Part shown: one piece after another, positions 23,451-34,604 of the stretch
Layout: every line of letters begins with the position of its first letter
Position numbering within the stretch: position 1 is the first letter of the stretch
Origin: Saccopteryx bilineata
Taxonomy: Eukaryota > Chordata > Mammalia > Chiroptera > Emballonuridae
DNA: 64,000 nucleotides
Assembly: GCF_036850765.1 (NCBI RefSeq)
Contig: NC_089494.1
Coordinates: forward strand, 55,879,809-55,943,808
Direction: 5' to 3'
The notes under the pieces: model-generated
What the model was told of the DNA's origin: nothing
Seen by the model: only the letters and a program-made list of their open reading frames with translations
Databases searched by the model: none
Position numbers and translations under genes: made by a program

Positions 23451-24570
23451 TTTTTTTTTTTTTTGTAAATATTTTATTTATTTTTATTTTTTTTATTATA
23501 ATTTTATTTTTTTAATGGGGTGACATCAATAAATCAGGATACATATATTCAAAGATAACAAATCCAGGTTATCTTGTCGTTCAATTATGTTGCATACCCA
23601 CCACCCAAAGTCAGATTGTCCTCTGTCACCTTCTATCTTGTTTTCTTTGTGCCCCTCCCCACCCCCTATCCCTCTCCCATTCCCCCCTCCCCCCTGTAAC
23701 CACCACACTCTTATCAATGTCTCTTAGTTTCACTATTATGTCCCACCTACATATGGAATAATACAGTTCCTGTTTTTTTCTGATTTACTTATTTCGCTTC
23801 GTATCATGTTATCAAGATCCCACCATTTTGCTGTAAATGTTCCGATGTCATCATTTCTTATGGCTGAGTAGTATTCCATAGTGTATATGTGCCACATCTT
23901 CTTTATCCAGTCATCTATTGATGGGCTTTTTGGTTGTTTCCATGTCCTGGCCACTGTGAACAATGCTGCAATAAACATGGGGCTGCATGTGTCTTTACGT
24001 ATCAATGTTTCTGAGTTTTGGGGATATATACCCAGTAGAGGGATTGCTGGGTCATAAGGTAGTTCTATTTTCAGTTTTTTGAGGAACCACCATACTTTCT
24101 TCCATAATGGTTGTACTACTTTACATTCCCACCAACAGTGAATGAGGGTTCCTTTTTCTCCACAGCCTCTCCAACATTTGCTATTACCTGACTTGCTAAT
24201 AACAGCTAATCCAACAGGTGTGAGGTGGTATCTCATTGCCGTTTTGATTTGCATTTCTCTAATAGCTAAAGAAGATGAGCATCTTTTCATATATCTGTTG
24301 GCCATTTGTATTTCTTCCTGGGAGAAGTGTCTATTCATATCCTCTTCCCATTTTTTTATTGGATTGTTTGTTTGTTTGTTGTTGAGTTTTATGAGTTCTT
24401 TGTATATTTTGGATATTAGGCCCTTATCTGAGCTGTTGTTTGAAAATATCATTTCCCATTTAGTTGGCTTTCTGTTTATTTTGTTATCAGTTTCTCTTGC
24501 TGATCAAAAACTTCTTAGTCTGATGTAGTCCCATTCATTAATTTTTGCCTTCACTTCTCTTGCCATTGGA
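23451..24570 (-). mobile_element. Recent 5'-truncated LINE-1
   Basis: Minus-strand L1 beginning (3' end) with an oligo-T tract and ending in ORF2. A perfect 12-bp target duplication ctgacattttct flanks it at 23439-23450 and 24571-24582. It keeps a 238-codon open frame, so it is recent. Confidence 0.95.
23736..24452 (-). pseudogene. Truncated L1 ORF2 C-terminal frame, 238 codons
   Basis: This is the C-terminal end of the LINE-1 endonuclease-reverse transcriptase, lacking both catalytic domains. Readable landmarks are [15 protein letters not shown] near residue 9, [16 protein letters not shown] near residue 43, the cysteine-histidine motif [18 protein letters not shown] near residues 93-110, [35 protein letters not shown] and the end CIIPYVGGT. 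The ATG is just the first methionine after an in-frame TGA that replaces the usual cysteine codon in the RSFC-like segment upstream, so it is not a true start. The C-terminus matches the copy at 45242-45484. There is no reason to think it is translated. Confidence 0.93.
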
Positions 24571-24739
24571 CTGACATTTTCTATCACTTAAATAAATCTA
24601 CCAAAATATACCCAGTCCCACCCCTGGCAGCTTTTCCTGATTATACTAGTCACCATGATGGCTCTGAATGTGAATTCTCATAGCAGTCATCGTCCGATCA
24701 CTTTTCACACCACTAGTTCTTTTTTATGTACACTATTCT

Positions 24740-24800
24740 CTGTTTATACAGAGATTATAAATTCTTCGAGAACTGTATTATGTCACCCTCAGTATCTTCC
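24740..24800 (+). repeat. L2-like 3' end, left part
   Basis: The pattern agattataaattcttcgagaactgtattatgtcaccctcagtatcttcc followed, after the SINE, by caaccaaaatatattgactt matches the L2 3' end layout. Split by the SINE at 24801-25133. Confidence 0.5.
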
Positions 24801-25133
24801 TTTTATTTATTTTTTAGGTAAGAGGAGAGGAGATAGTAAGGCAGACTACCGCATGTGCCCTGACCAGTATCCATCCAAGCAATCCCTTCTGGGGCTAATG
24901 CTCAAGTCCAGAGCTATTTTTAGAGTCTGACTGAGGCTGACACACTTGAACCAATGGAGCTATTCTCAGCACCCAGGGCCACACCTGGACCAATTGAGCC
25001 ACTGGCTGTGGGAAGGTAAGAGGAAGAGGAGGGGTAGAGAAGCAGATGGTTGCTTCTCAAGTGTGCCCTGACTGGGAATCAAACCTGGATGTCCATTTGC
25101 CAGGCCAACCCTCTTGAGGCATCAGCCAGGGCC
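24801..25133 (-). mobile_element. SINE type A, minus strand
   Basis: Reading the minus strand gives the ggccctggctgat head and tRNA B box, then the long second half. The flanks cctcagtatcttcc (ending 24800) and cctcaatatcttcc (from 25133) form the duplication. Confidence 0.9.
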
Positions 25134-25180
25134 CTCAATATCTTCCTAGCAAGACAGTCAACCAAAATATATTGACTTAA

Positions 25181-25720
25181 AGAAGACATACAACAGCGCA
25201 GCAGCATGGAGTAATCAATTAGCTTTAGGATCTTTCTTAGGCACTACTGTGACCCACATACCATAGAAGAGGAAATGGTGGCTCTAGCAGTTGTGATGGA
25301 ACAAGTGAGGAATGGTGGTGACCTTCATCATTGAAAAAATTTAGGATTTCCCTCTGAGGTCCTGAGAAAAGATATTTCAATCAGTCCATTCTTAGCACAA
25401 ACAACCAATCCCAAAATGAGTAAACAGAAGAAACTAAACCTGGACCTCTTTCTAATTTATTAATGCTAGAGACCCTTCAACATAGTGTGAATTAGGAATT
25501 ACATGCCCTGCATATGAGGTAACAGTGACAGCACACACAGCACATTATGCTGTCCAAAAAAAACACAACATCAAAGAAGCCAAGGCCGGATGTGTTAGCT
25601 TATTTCACTCTAAAAATAGAGCTGATTAGTATCAGACCTCATATGAGGATGTCACTCTCATTTCTTGCATTGTCTCTCTTTGAACAACATACAAATGATT
25701 ACAAAATATGAAATGCCGTG
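25181..25720. other. Unassigned DNA
   Basis: No recognised gene or repeat. Confidence 0.4.
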
Positions 25721-25773
25721 GCATTTCATGAGTATTAGTCAAAATGTTTTGCAAAGAAAATAAAGAGCATTGG
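25721..25773 (+). repeat. About 53-bp dispersed segment, copy 2
   Basis: Partner of 21782-21834 in the same orientation, about 3.9 kb apart. The upstream sequences of the two copies do not resemble each other. Confidence 0.6.
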
Positions 25774-26029
25774 TCAATCTTGTCCTTTAATAGTCAATAC
25801 TTTTAGTGTCCCTAGGCTCTAAAAAAAGGTTTTTCAATTATGGTTTACATTTAATATGCTTTTGTATTAGCTCCAGGTGTGGTTTTGTGGTTAGACAATC
25901 ATATATTTTACAAAGTGTTTCCTCTGATATTTCCAGTCTAACTTTTAAAACTATGAACCTGTTAGAAGGCTCACAAGTAAGTAAAAGAAGATAATGTATA
26001 ATGAGGTGGTGAAAAAAAAAAGTCTGGAT

Positions 26030-26415
26030 TCTGGATACATTTTGAGGATAAAGCCAGTGATGTTTGCTGACAGATTTGTGGTTGAATAGCTGGGGGTGAG
26101 GGTGAGGCAGGGTTGAATACAGTTCAGTTGTGGATGTGGTCAGTTTGGGATTTGTAAGACATCTAGGTGCAGAGGATAGGTAGAGAGTTGGCTATATGAA
26201 TGGGGTTTTCAGGAGAAGAGGTCTGGGCAGGACATATGCATTTAGGAGGTGTCAGGTTTTATAACTATATGACTAGGTCACAGAGGAAGTAAAGACAGTT
26301 CAAGGAGTGAGCCCTGGGGTACTGGGAAGGTCAGTGAGAAGAGGCAGAGACAGTTAGGAAGTCTGACAGGAGGAGTCAAGCAGGGAAGTAAGAGGAAAAC
26401 CAGACAGGTTGCCAG
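26030..26415 (+). repeat. Ancient interspersed repeat, family not named
   Basis: Follows a recognisable old mammalian repeat: ttgtaagacatctaggtgcagag, agttggctatatgaat, agaagaggtctgggcaggac, gagccctggggtactgg, agaggaaaaccagac in order. The 85-codon minus-strand frame inside it is accidental. Confidence 0.5.
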
Positions 26416-27440
26416 CGCTGGAATACATAAAAAAAGGAAGCTCAAGAGAAACACCTGTCCCAGCTGCAGGCATTGAATGAGCAAAAAACATTCAATTGTA
26501 TTTAGGCACCCAGATTTGGGGTTGTTTCCTAACACAGTATAAATTATGCTAGCCTCGCTGATTCAGTTACTGATACCACAAGTGAGGCACTACCATAACA
26601 ATTAACATCAAATATGTAACACTGGTTTAATTACTGGACAGCAAGTGAAGAAATTGATAATCAGAGGCAGGAAAATGGTAATTCATGTTATGTGGTTGCA
26701 AACTATTTGGTATAACTATCAACTGGGAAACAGATTGTGTCATTATCCTGTCATTCCAGAGGTAGATGTAGAAAAACTAAAGTTGAATTCTGTGATATGT
26801 TTCTGTGGATAGTATTGACAAAATATTACAAGAAATAGATAAGAAGTAGGAATGAAAAGAATAAAAAAATGAGTACAGAAGTTCAAAGGATTATAGGTTA
26901 GAAGAAGTAACAAATTTTCAAACAATAAAAAGTAAAATATAAAATTGAGAAGTGTTGAAGTAAGAAAAGCTCATTAAAACTCAGTCTTAGCAAAGATCAG
27001 AATAAGGATATAGTTGCCATGACCACTATTAAAACCTCTGAGGAGTTAAATGTCATAAGGTAACCCAGTAAATTCTTCCAGTTGTGTAAAAAGCATAGGA
27101 AAATGCTAATTGGTGTCTCTCACAAAAGTCTAATAGATGCCAAATCTTGAGCTACTAAATTTCTTCAGAGATGCGTGCTCCAGTTTCCTGTCTGGGAAGT
27201 CAAAACCCGTGTAGGAGCAATCTCAGCTGAGTGAGGAAGGGGGAGAGCTGGAAGATTTTCTATTCAACATGAGCACTTTTATTTAACCTCGTTGTTTTTT
27301 AAGATGACACCCAAAGTTCTACAGAATGAACGTCCATTCTCCTTCTCAACACAAAGAATGTAGCTATTATCATCTCCCAACCCATGGTGAGCCCATTACT
27401 TTTCATCCCTCCTCTGTGTCATTTCAGTTGATTTACAGGA
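26416..27440. other. Unassigned DNA
   Basis: About 1 kb with no recognised feature. Confidence 0.4.
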
Positions 27441-27444
27441 AAGA

Positions 27445-27616
27445 ACAAAGGTAACCATCAGTGTCCAATCTACCATATTTAACTGGAAGCCTACAGTACC
27501 CATCACCTGAACTCCCTCTTCCTCTCCAGTGCCCTATAAACCATTCTCAGTACCACAGCCAGAATGAGTCTTTGAAACACAAGCCATATTCTTTCCTTAT
27601 ATTAAACCCTCTAATG
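27445..27616 (+). repeat. L2 LINE fragment, left part
   Basis: Shows the L2 order ccagaatgagtctttgaaacacaag..catattctttcct..attaaaccctctaatg. It is interrupted by a hAT element and continues at 27932. Confidence 0.65.
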
Positions 27617-27931
27617 CAGGGGTCGGGAACCTATGGCTCGCGAGCCAGATGCGCCTCTTTTGATGACTGCATCTGGCTCACAAAAAATCTTTAATAAAAA
27701 AAATAATAACGTTAAAAATATAAAACATTCTCATGTATTACAATCCATTCATTTTCTACTGCTCATGTTCATGGTTGCAGGTGGCTTGAGCCAATCACAG
27801 CTGTCCTCTGGGACAACACCAAATTTTTATTGGATAATGCCTAACGTACACGTTGTATGGCTCTCACAGAATTATATTTTAAAATATGTGGTGTCCATGG
27901 ATCTCTCAGCCAAAAATGTTCCTGATCCCTG
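27617..27931. mobile_element. Non-autonomous hAT element inserted in L2
   Basis: Ends caggggtcgggaac and gttcctgatccctg are imperfect inverted repeats. A perfect 8-bp duplication ctctaatg flanks it at 27609-27616 and 27932-27939. Interior contains gatgcgcctcttttgatgac and an AT-rich core; no transposase frame. Confidence 0.93.
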
Positions 27932-27939
27932 CTCTAATG

Positions 27940-28260
27940 GATGTCCACTACATTAGCATCAAATTCAATGACCCCAATCATAGTCTACAAGTCCACATGT
28001 GATCTGAGCCTTGTGTATATTTTTATCACATCTCCCATTATTTGTCCCCTCATCTTCTGTTTAAGCTACTGTAGGTTTGTGAGTGTTCCTTGCACATGCC
28101 AAGTTCATTTCTACCCTGTGTCCTTTTCTCTTGCTGTTCCTTGCACAAATCTTCTGTCCCTAAGATTTTACTAGGCCAGTTATTTTTCATTTAGTTCTCA
28201 GATCAAATATGACCTATTCAGAGATATTCCTGACCATACAGAGTATTCCATCTATGAGAG
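27940..28260 (+). repeat. L2 LINE fragment, right part
   Basis: Continues L2: tagtctacaagtccacatgtgatctgagcc, then cttgctgttccttgcacaa, cagatcaaatatgacctattcagagatattcctgacca. Confidence 0.7.
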
Positions 28261-28314
28261 CCTAATTCCACCCCACTCCCAGTCTGGGTTGTCTTATATT
28301 TTTAAAGATATCAA

Positions 28315-29130
28315 GCCTGTAATTTAAAACCTACAAAGAAAGAAATCGCTAGGCTTATATGACATCACCAGAGACAAACATTCAAGGAAGAAACAATATC
28401 AATCTTTCACAAACTCTTCCAGAAAGTTAGAAAAAGAGGAAATGCTTCTCAACTCTTTTTATGAGGTCACTATAAAGCAAAATCTAATGAGCATTATAAG
28501 TCAAGAAAATTACAAACTAACCTCTCCTGGGCCTGGATGCAAAATCCCTAAGCAAAATCTCAGCAGCAAATTAAATCCAGCAATACATAAAAAGGATAGT
28601 ACACATCACTACTCCAGGGATTATTTCAGAAATACAAGATTAGTTTAATAACTAAAAATCAATCTGTGACTTCCCCACAATAACATAATAAAGGAGAACC
28701 ATATGAGCAGATCAATAAATGCATAAACACATTTGACAGAAGGGAAGTTCTTCAATCTGATACTAAGTCTCTACAATAACACTATAGCATCATTTCTATT
28801 GGTGAATTCTTGAAGGTTTTTTTCCTCTAATATCAGGAATGAGAATAAGGTGCCCCTATCATTACTTCTATCCAACTTTTATCCTGGAGGTTCTATAAAA
28901 TGCAAGAGAAAAAAATGAAGGTAGGAAAGGATAAAAAATAATTCACTTGAAAATGTTATGATTGCACACTTTAGAAATCCAAAAATTTCTATCAAGTATG
29001 AGAATCAATAAGTGAATTTTGCAAGGTCAAAGATGTGAGTTCATCATTTAAAACAACTGTATCTTTCTAAGCACCAAAAGCAAAAAAATATATAAAATTT
29101 TGAAGTTACACTATTATAATTGTATTGACA
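28315..29130 (+). mobile_element. Old LINE-1 ORF2 reverse-transcriptase fragment
   Basis: Decayed RT region: ctttttatgaggtcactata, caagaaaattacaaacta, aagcaaaatctcagcagcaaattaaatccagcaata, agatcaataaatgcataaacacatttgacag. No intact frame. Confidence 0.75.
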
Positions 29131-29197
29131 ATAATATCAAGAAATATTTTACATCTGTATTTTCAAATAAGGAATCTTGATATCTTGCTCATAACAC

Positions 29198-29279
29198 AAT
29201 GTGTTTTAATGGTTAAATGAATACCTTTAAATGTGTTTTACATGCAATGTGTTTAAATGGTTAAATGAATACATTTAAA
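29198..29279 (+). repeat. Local direct repeat of about 34 bp
   Basis: Two units, 29198-29231 and 29245-29279, both reading caatgtgttt-taatggttaaatgaatac-tttaaa with small differences. Confidence 0.8.
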
Positions 29280-29282
29280 ACA

Positions 29283-29372
29283 CACATCCTGTGTGCTCTG
29301 ACTGGGAATTGAACCTGGGACTTCCACACACCAGGCTAATGCTCTACCACTGAGTCAACTGGCCAGGGGTGT
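29283..29372 (-). mobile_element. SINE type A head only, minus strand
   Basis: On the minus strand: ctggccagttgactcagtgg, tagagcattagcctgg and the B box ggttcaattcc. Only the tRNA-derived head of about 85 bp remains; the long second half is missing. Confidence 0.85.
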
Positions 29373-29529
29373 GCAGCAGTATTTGAAGGTAGAACAAAAT
29401 CTTCATCTCAAGGGTAGCCTGAGAGTTTTTCAGATGGATAGAAATACATTATTATTAGAAAATATCTACCCTTTCTCTTAAGCACAGTAGCTATAATTCT
29501 AAATAATTTTTTCATTGGTTTCAGAGACT

Positions 29530-29665
29530 CTAAATGCCAAGTGTGACCTTGGGCAGGATACTTCATTTCATCAGCTATAAGGCAAGGATGATGGTTCCTG
29601 GCTCATAGAGTTGCCATCACTTAGAACAGGGCCTGACAAAGAGTAAGTACTATATAAGTATTTTT
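29530..29665 (+). repeat. MIR SINE
   Basis: gtgtgaccttgggcaggatacttcatttcatcagctataaggcaaggatgatg and cagggcctgacaaagagtaagta follow the MIR consensus order. Confidence 0.75.
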
Positions 29666-29681
29666 AAATAAATAAGTAAAT

Positions 29682-29897
29682 GCCCTGGGCAGATAGGTCA
29701 GTTGGAGAGCATCATCACAAAGTGCAGAGGTTACCGGTTTGATCCCGGTTAGAGCACATACAGGAAACAAATTTTCCTGTCTCTCTCTCCCTCTCTGTCT
29801 GTTTCTCTCTCTCTCTTTCTCTCTTTCTCCTCTCTCTCTCTCTCTCTCTCCCCTCCTTCCACTAAAATCAATAAAATAAACATTAAAAATCTTTTTA
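29682..29897 (+). mobile_element. SINE type D
   Basis: Head ccctgggcagataggtcagttgg, B box ggtttgatcc, a long CT-rich tract and an A-rich tail. Perfect 16-bp duplication aaataaataagtaaat at 29666-29681 and 29898-29913. Confidence 0.93.
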
Positions 29898-29913
29898 AAA
29901 TAAATAAGTAAAT

Positions 29914-30495
29914 AAAACTGCTGGTCACTGTGCTATGAATACTTTAAGCATGTAAGTTGAGAATAAGAAATTCGCAATAATAATTAAAAGACTCTTGGAC
30001 CTCCTGTATTCATATTAGTAACACTAGGCTACCTTGTCATGACAAATCCCATTGAACAAGATTTCCTTCCAAACACTATACTCCTCATTCCCATCATTTG
30101 AGCAAATGTCCTAAACTGTTTTTGCATTCCTTTCTAAAGCTCTTATTTAAAAAACAGACCTTAACACAGCTCTAAGCTATTCACCTGATCCATGCCCTTA
30201 ACCTTTAGAGGACTGAGGCTTTTCTAGATGTATCACAATGGAGTGGCCTGTTGAATTAATTGTCACTGCCAGTCATCTCTGCATGAAACCAAGAGGCAAA
30301 TCTCATCTTATTTATAAGGTACCACCTACTAGGCCCTTCAAAGTATCAGAGGAAATCCATGATAAATAATAAAACACACAAACAGAATAGGCCCAAACTA
30401 GCTCTCAACAATATACATGCCCTGCCTGAGTCGGGAGGAAAGAAAGCATTTTATAGTATATTCCAACAGCACACTACCACAAAAATTCCATTAAA
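29914..30495. other. Unassigned DNA
   Basis: No recognised feature. Confidence 0.4.
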
Positions 30496-30496
30496 A

Positions 30497-30576
<80 letters not shown>
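30497..30576 (+). repeat. Compound microsatellite (GT)n(AT)n
   Basis: About 20 GT units pass directly into about 18 AT units. The apparent 82-codon frame across it is a product of the repeat. Confidence 0.98.
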
Positions 30577-30578
<2 letters not shown>

Positions 30579-30715
30579 TCACCAAAATTGATTACAGTGT
30601 TTTATAGATGCAAAGCAAAATAGCTATTCTAAAATAGCATAATTCTGCAATAGTATTCTATAGTTATTTATGATTGTTTTCTTTTTCTTCACATTCTCTT
30701 CATTCTACCTATTTG

Positions 30716-30960
30716 CTATGGACTCACTTGATATGCTGAAGTCCTATCCTCACCCCACCCTCAGGTGATGGTGTTTAAAGGTGAGGACTTTGGGAAGTAA
30801 TTAGGTTTAAATAAGGTCACACAAGTGGGGTTCTTATGATAGAATTAGTGCCCTTATAAGAAGAGACACCAAAGAGTTCCCCCTCTCTTCCCCTCCTCTC
30901 TCCATAAGACTATGAGAGATCCAGTTCTGTTTCTGCTGATAAACCCTATCACATAAATAT
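30716..30960 (+). repeat. MaLR-like LTR fragment
   Basis: Pattern atatgctgaagtcctatcctcac..ggtgatggtgtttaaaggtgaggactttgggaagtaattaggtttaa..gtgcccttataagaagagac, typical of old MaLR LTRs. Non-coding. Confidence 0.6.
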
Positions 30961-31835
30961 TCCATATTCTTATTTTACTATTTGTCACAAGAATTTTGTG
31001 GGGTGAGATTATTACTGTTCTCACTAAAGCCTACATATCAGGTTTACTTGCTTAAGGTTACCCAATAAAGTTAGTATATGTATGCACATATACATTTAAA
31101 TACAACACACACACACACACAAATATAAAATCCATCTAGAAAAATGTCTGTATTCAGACAGATTAAAATTGTATAGAATCTTAAGTCTGTCTTTTGTGTT
31201 TGTGTGCATGCATATCTGGTTATAGGAAAGATCACAAAAACAATATACTGGTGCTCAATATTATTTGAAGAGAACTGACTTTGTGAAAGCAGAACATGCA
31301 TCTCACCAGTTCTAATTTGCACTGTTACAATAGCACCTTACAAACCTTTCTAAATGAAATCTAAGATCTGTCAATAAAAATCACACAAGAAACAAACATA
31401 ACTGTTCAAAGAAACCATAACTTTAAAATAATTCAAAATACTCCTTGTAACATGAGATCATTTCGTACTTTTATATTAATCCACACCCACAAGACTTCTT
31501 TTAAGGGAGTAGCAGACTTTAAGACCTGAACTCCACAGAGATGTGCTCAGAGTAGTGATAGTTTTCCAGCTGCTATCATAGGACCCAATCTCCCCAGGAT
31601 GCAGGAAGCGAACCTTGCACACAGAAGCTAACTTCTCCACCTCAGGCTTGATGAATTAATTCCCCATCAGCAAAAACCTCCTTTATATTTTTCTTTGGCA
31701 GCATCACTCGAATGCACAGTCAGCTAAGGATGTCAGGGAACTAAAATATTAATGAAAAGAAAGAAAATTGAGGCCACCAGGTTCTTCTCAGTCACAGACA
31801 TAAAATTTTCCTTAAAAACGATGATACAGAAGAAA
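30961..31835. other. Unassigned DNA with a short (AC)n run
   Basis: An (AC)n microsatellite lies at about 31104-31122. The 83-codon minus-strand frame through it is not supported. Nothing else recognised. Confidence 0.4.
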
Positions 31836-31839
31836 AATT

Positions 31840-33400
31840 GCCTATATGTATATGAAAGAGGTTCAATATCATTAATCATTATGGAAATGAAAATTAAAAC
31901 CACAACAAGATACCGTATGTAACAATAAAATGGCTAAAATAAAAGAGTAACATTTTATCTGTAGGTATTTGGTAAAAAAAAAAAAAAAATTTTAAAAAGC
32001 AGTAAGGATAAAAGTTGTGAAAATCAACATCATTATCCTGACCCGTGGTGGCCCAGTGGAAAATCAACATCAACTTAATGACCTAATAAATAAGGTATAT
32101 ATTGTCTTTTTAAATGCACATGGAACTATACGCTGGGTCATAAAACAAAACAATCTTAACAAAGTAGATTCTCACTACTTGATTTCAAAACTACTTCATT
32201 TCAAACCTACAATAATCAAGACAATTAGTTTTGGTGTCAGAGTAGGCAAATAGACCAATGGGTGGAAGACAGATATAACCCCACATTCATATGATCAACT
32301 GATTTTCAAAAAAGTGTTAGAGGAAAAGTTAAATCTTTTCACTAAGATTTGGTGGAGCCACTGGATAGCTATAGAAAAAGAGTCACATCCCCTAATCTAT
32401 GCCATATATAAAAATTAAATTGATACCAGATATAGATCTAAACATAAAAACTAAAACAATAAGCTTCTAAAAGTGTATATAACATACTGTTTATAGCCTG
32501 AGATAGGCAAAATTATTCAGGTCACTGAAAACATTAGCCATTAAAAGATAATAAATTATCCATCATCAATATTAAAAATGTTCTTAATGGAAGAAAGTCT
32601 TAAGACTTGAACAGACTGGCCACAGACTTAGAAAAAATATTTATGACACATATACTTGATAAAGGACAAACAAAGTAATATAAAAATTGACAAGACTTAA
32701 ATACTTAATAAGGGAGATATTAAGAAGGCTAATAATGCTCATTAGTCATTAAGGAAATGCAAATTAACATGACCATAAAATATGACTATACACTCACCAG
32801 AAGGGCTACAGTTATAAAGGCTAACAACACCAATTGTTGACGAAAATGTCAAGTAATCAGCACTATTCTACATTGCTGGTGAGAGTGCAGAACTGTACAA
32901 TCACTTTGGAAAATAATTTGGCAATGTCTCCAAAAGCCGAATAAGCTCTTACCATATTATCCAGCAATTCTACTTCTAAATATTTACCCGTGAAAATATA
33001 TATACTCAAAAAGCTTTGTACAAAAATATCCTTGGCATCTTTATTTATAGTAGTCAAAAGCTAAAAACAACCCAAATATCCCTCAACAGGTAAATAGATA
33101 TGCAAACTGCAGTATATTCATAAAATGGAATACTATTCAACAATAAAAAGGAATGAATAACTAACACACACAAAAGCATGCATGAATTTCAAAAATATGC
33201 TGAAAGGTGCCAGACATACAAGAGTCCATACTGTAGGAATGACTTTCTAGAATAGGCAAAAATAATTTGTGATAAAACTATTCAGAGCAGCCACAGCCTC
33301 AGCAATTGTAGAGGTTAACTGAGAAGGGATATGACGAAAATTTCTGAGATAGTACAAGTATTCTGTATCTTATTAGGATTACATAGTTAGATTTCATGGG
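31840..33400 (+). mobile_element. Old LINE-1 ORF2 fragment
   Basis: Decayed ORF2 C-terminal half in order: gaaattgaaaattaaaacc-like 31885, ctacaataatcaagacaatt at about 32207, ggtgtcagagtaggcaaatagacc, gatcaactgattttcaaaa, ttgctggtgagagtgcagaa at about 32873, atatccctcaacaggtaaat. Multiple stops. Interrupted by the 26-bp SINE-head insertion at 32033-32058. Confidence 0.8.
32033..32058 (+). mobile_element. Ultra-short SINE type B head (26 bp) with target duplication
   Basis: After ttat, the sequence cctgacccgtggtggcccag is the 5' head of the type B SINE, and then it stops. The copy is bounded by gaaaatcaacatca at 32019-32032 and again at 32059-32072, a perfect 14-bp direct repeat. There is no body and no A-tail. 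Confidence 0.8.
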
Positions 33401-33666
33401 TGAAAGAGTTTATTAAAACTCACTGAACTGTAACACATAAGCTCTGTGTGTTCCATAGTGTTCATTTAATGCTATAGAGAAAATCAAAGGCTAATGTATT
33501 ATTTCCAAAATGTAAACATCCATGTTGGAAACAAGAAGGTATCTGCTATAAGAAACTTGTGGTATCTTCAGTTTTTCTAATCACTGGAATAGCTCTCTAT
33601 TTATGGATTGCTATATAAAATCTTACTCTCTTTTTTAAAGATGATTTCAATTATAAAACCTGATTT

Positions 33667-34060
33667 AAAATTTTTTTAATTAATTTTTTTTTTTAGCATG
33701 AGAGAGAGACAAATAGGGAGAGACAGACAGGAAGGGAGAGAGATTAGAAGAATCAATTTTTCATTGCAGCACCATAGTTGTTCATCAATTGCTTTCTCAA
33801 ATGTGCCTTAACTGGGAGGCTACAGAACAGTGAGTGACCCCTTGCTCAAGCCAGCAACCTTGGGCTTCAAGCCAGCAGCAACTTTTGGACTCAAGTCAGT
33901 GATCATGGGATCGCATCTATGATCCCACTCTCAAGCCAGTGACCCTGTACTCATCAAGCTGATGAGCCTGCACTCAAGCCAGAGACCTCAGGGTTTCAAA
34001 CCTGGGTCCTCTGAATTCCAGGCTGACACTCTATCCACTGCACTACTGCCTGGTCAGGCT
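33667..34060 (-). mobile_element. SINE type C, minus strand
   Basis: Minus-strand head gcctgaccaggcagtagtgc, reiterated caagctgatgag-like units and an oligo-A tail (plus-strand T-run at 33682-33695). Duplication aaaacctgattt at 33655-33666 and 34061-34072. Confidence 0.94.
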
Positions 34061-34261
34061 AAAACCTGATTTTTGACCAATCATTTGAAAAGCTGTTTGA
34101 TTCCTTACCCTGTCAAAGTTAGGACTTCAATCTTGTCTTCATACCAGGCTATTATAGTTAAGAAAAAAAAAAAAAGTTGTGATAAAGGGTGATAGAAAGA
34201 GACTTGACTTGGATTTATGAACATAAAACATAATATACAAATGATATATTATTGAATTATA

Positions 34262-34333
34262 TAGCTAAGACATTTAAATTTTAAAACCTATAAAATTTTA
34301 TTAAGCACTGTCACCCCCAATAAATTCAATTTA
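34262..34333 (+). repeat. Tiny LINE-1 3' tail
   Basis: aaaattttattaagcactgtcacccccaataaattcaa matches the terminal 3' UTR seen at 43560-43600. Very strongly 5'-truncated. Confidence 0.65.
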
Positions 34334-34351
34334 AAAACTTGAAAAATTTCA

Positions 34352-34566
34352 GCCTGACCTGCGGTGGCACAGTTGGTAAAGCATCAACCTGGGATGCTGA
34401 GGTTGCTGGTTCAAAACCCCAGGCTTCCCTGGTCAAGGCACATATGGGACTTCATGCTTTCTGCTCCTCCCCCCTTCCCTCTCTCTGTCTCTCTCTCTCT
34501 CTCTCTCTATGTCCCCTCTCTCTAAAATGAATAAATAAAATAAATTAATTAATTTAATTTTTTTTT
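34352..34566 (+). mobile_element. SINE type B
   Basis: Head gcctgacctgcggtggcaca, B box ggttcaaaacc, (TC)n tract and A-rich/TAAA tail. Flanks aaaacttgaaaaatttca and aaaacttgaacatttca form the duplication. Confidence 0.94.
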
Positions 34567-34604
34567 TAAAACTTGAACATTTCAAACTTAAAATAAAATA
34601 TTAA

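Noticed and set aside
30359..30607. An 82-codon frame across the microsatellite
   Set aside because: Its CV and YI dipeptide runs are a translation of (GT)n and (AT)n.
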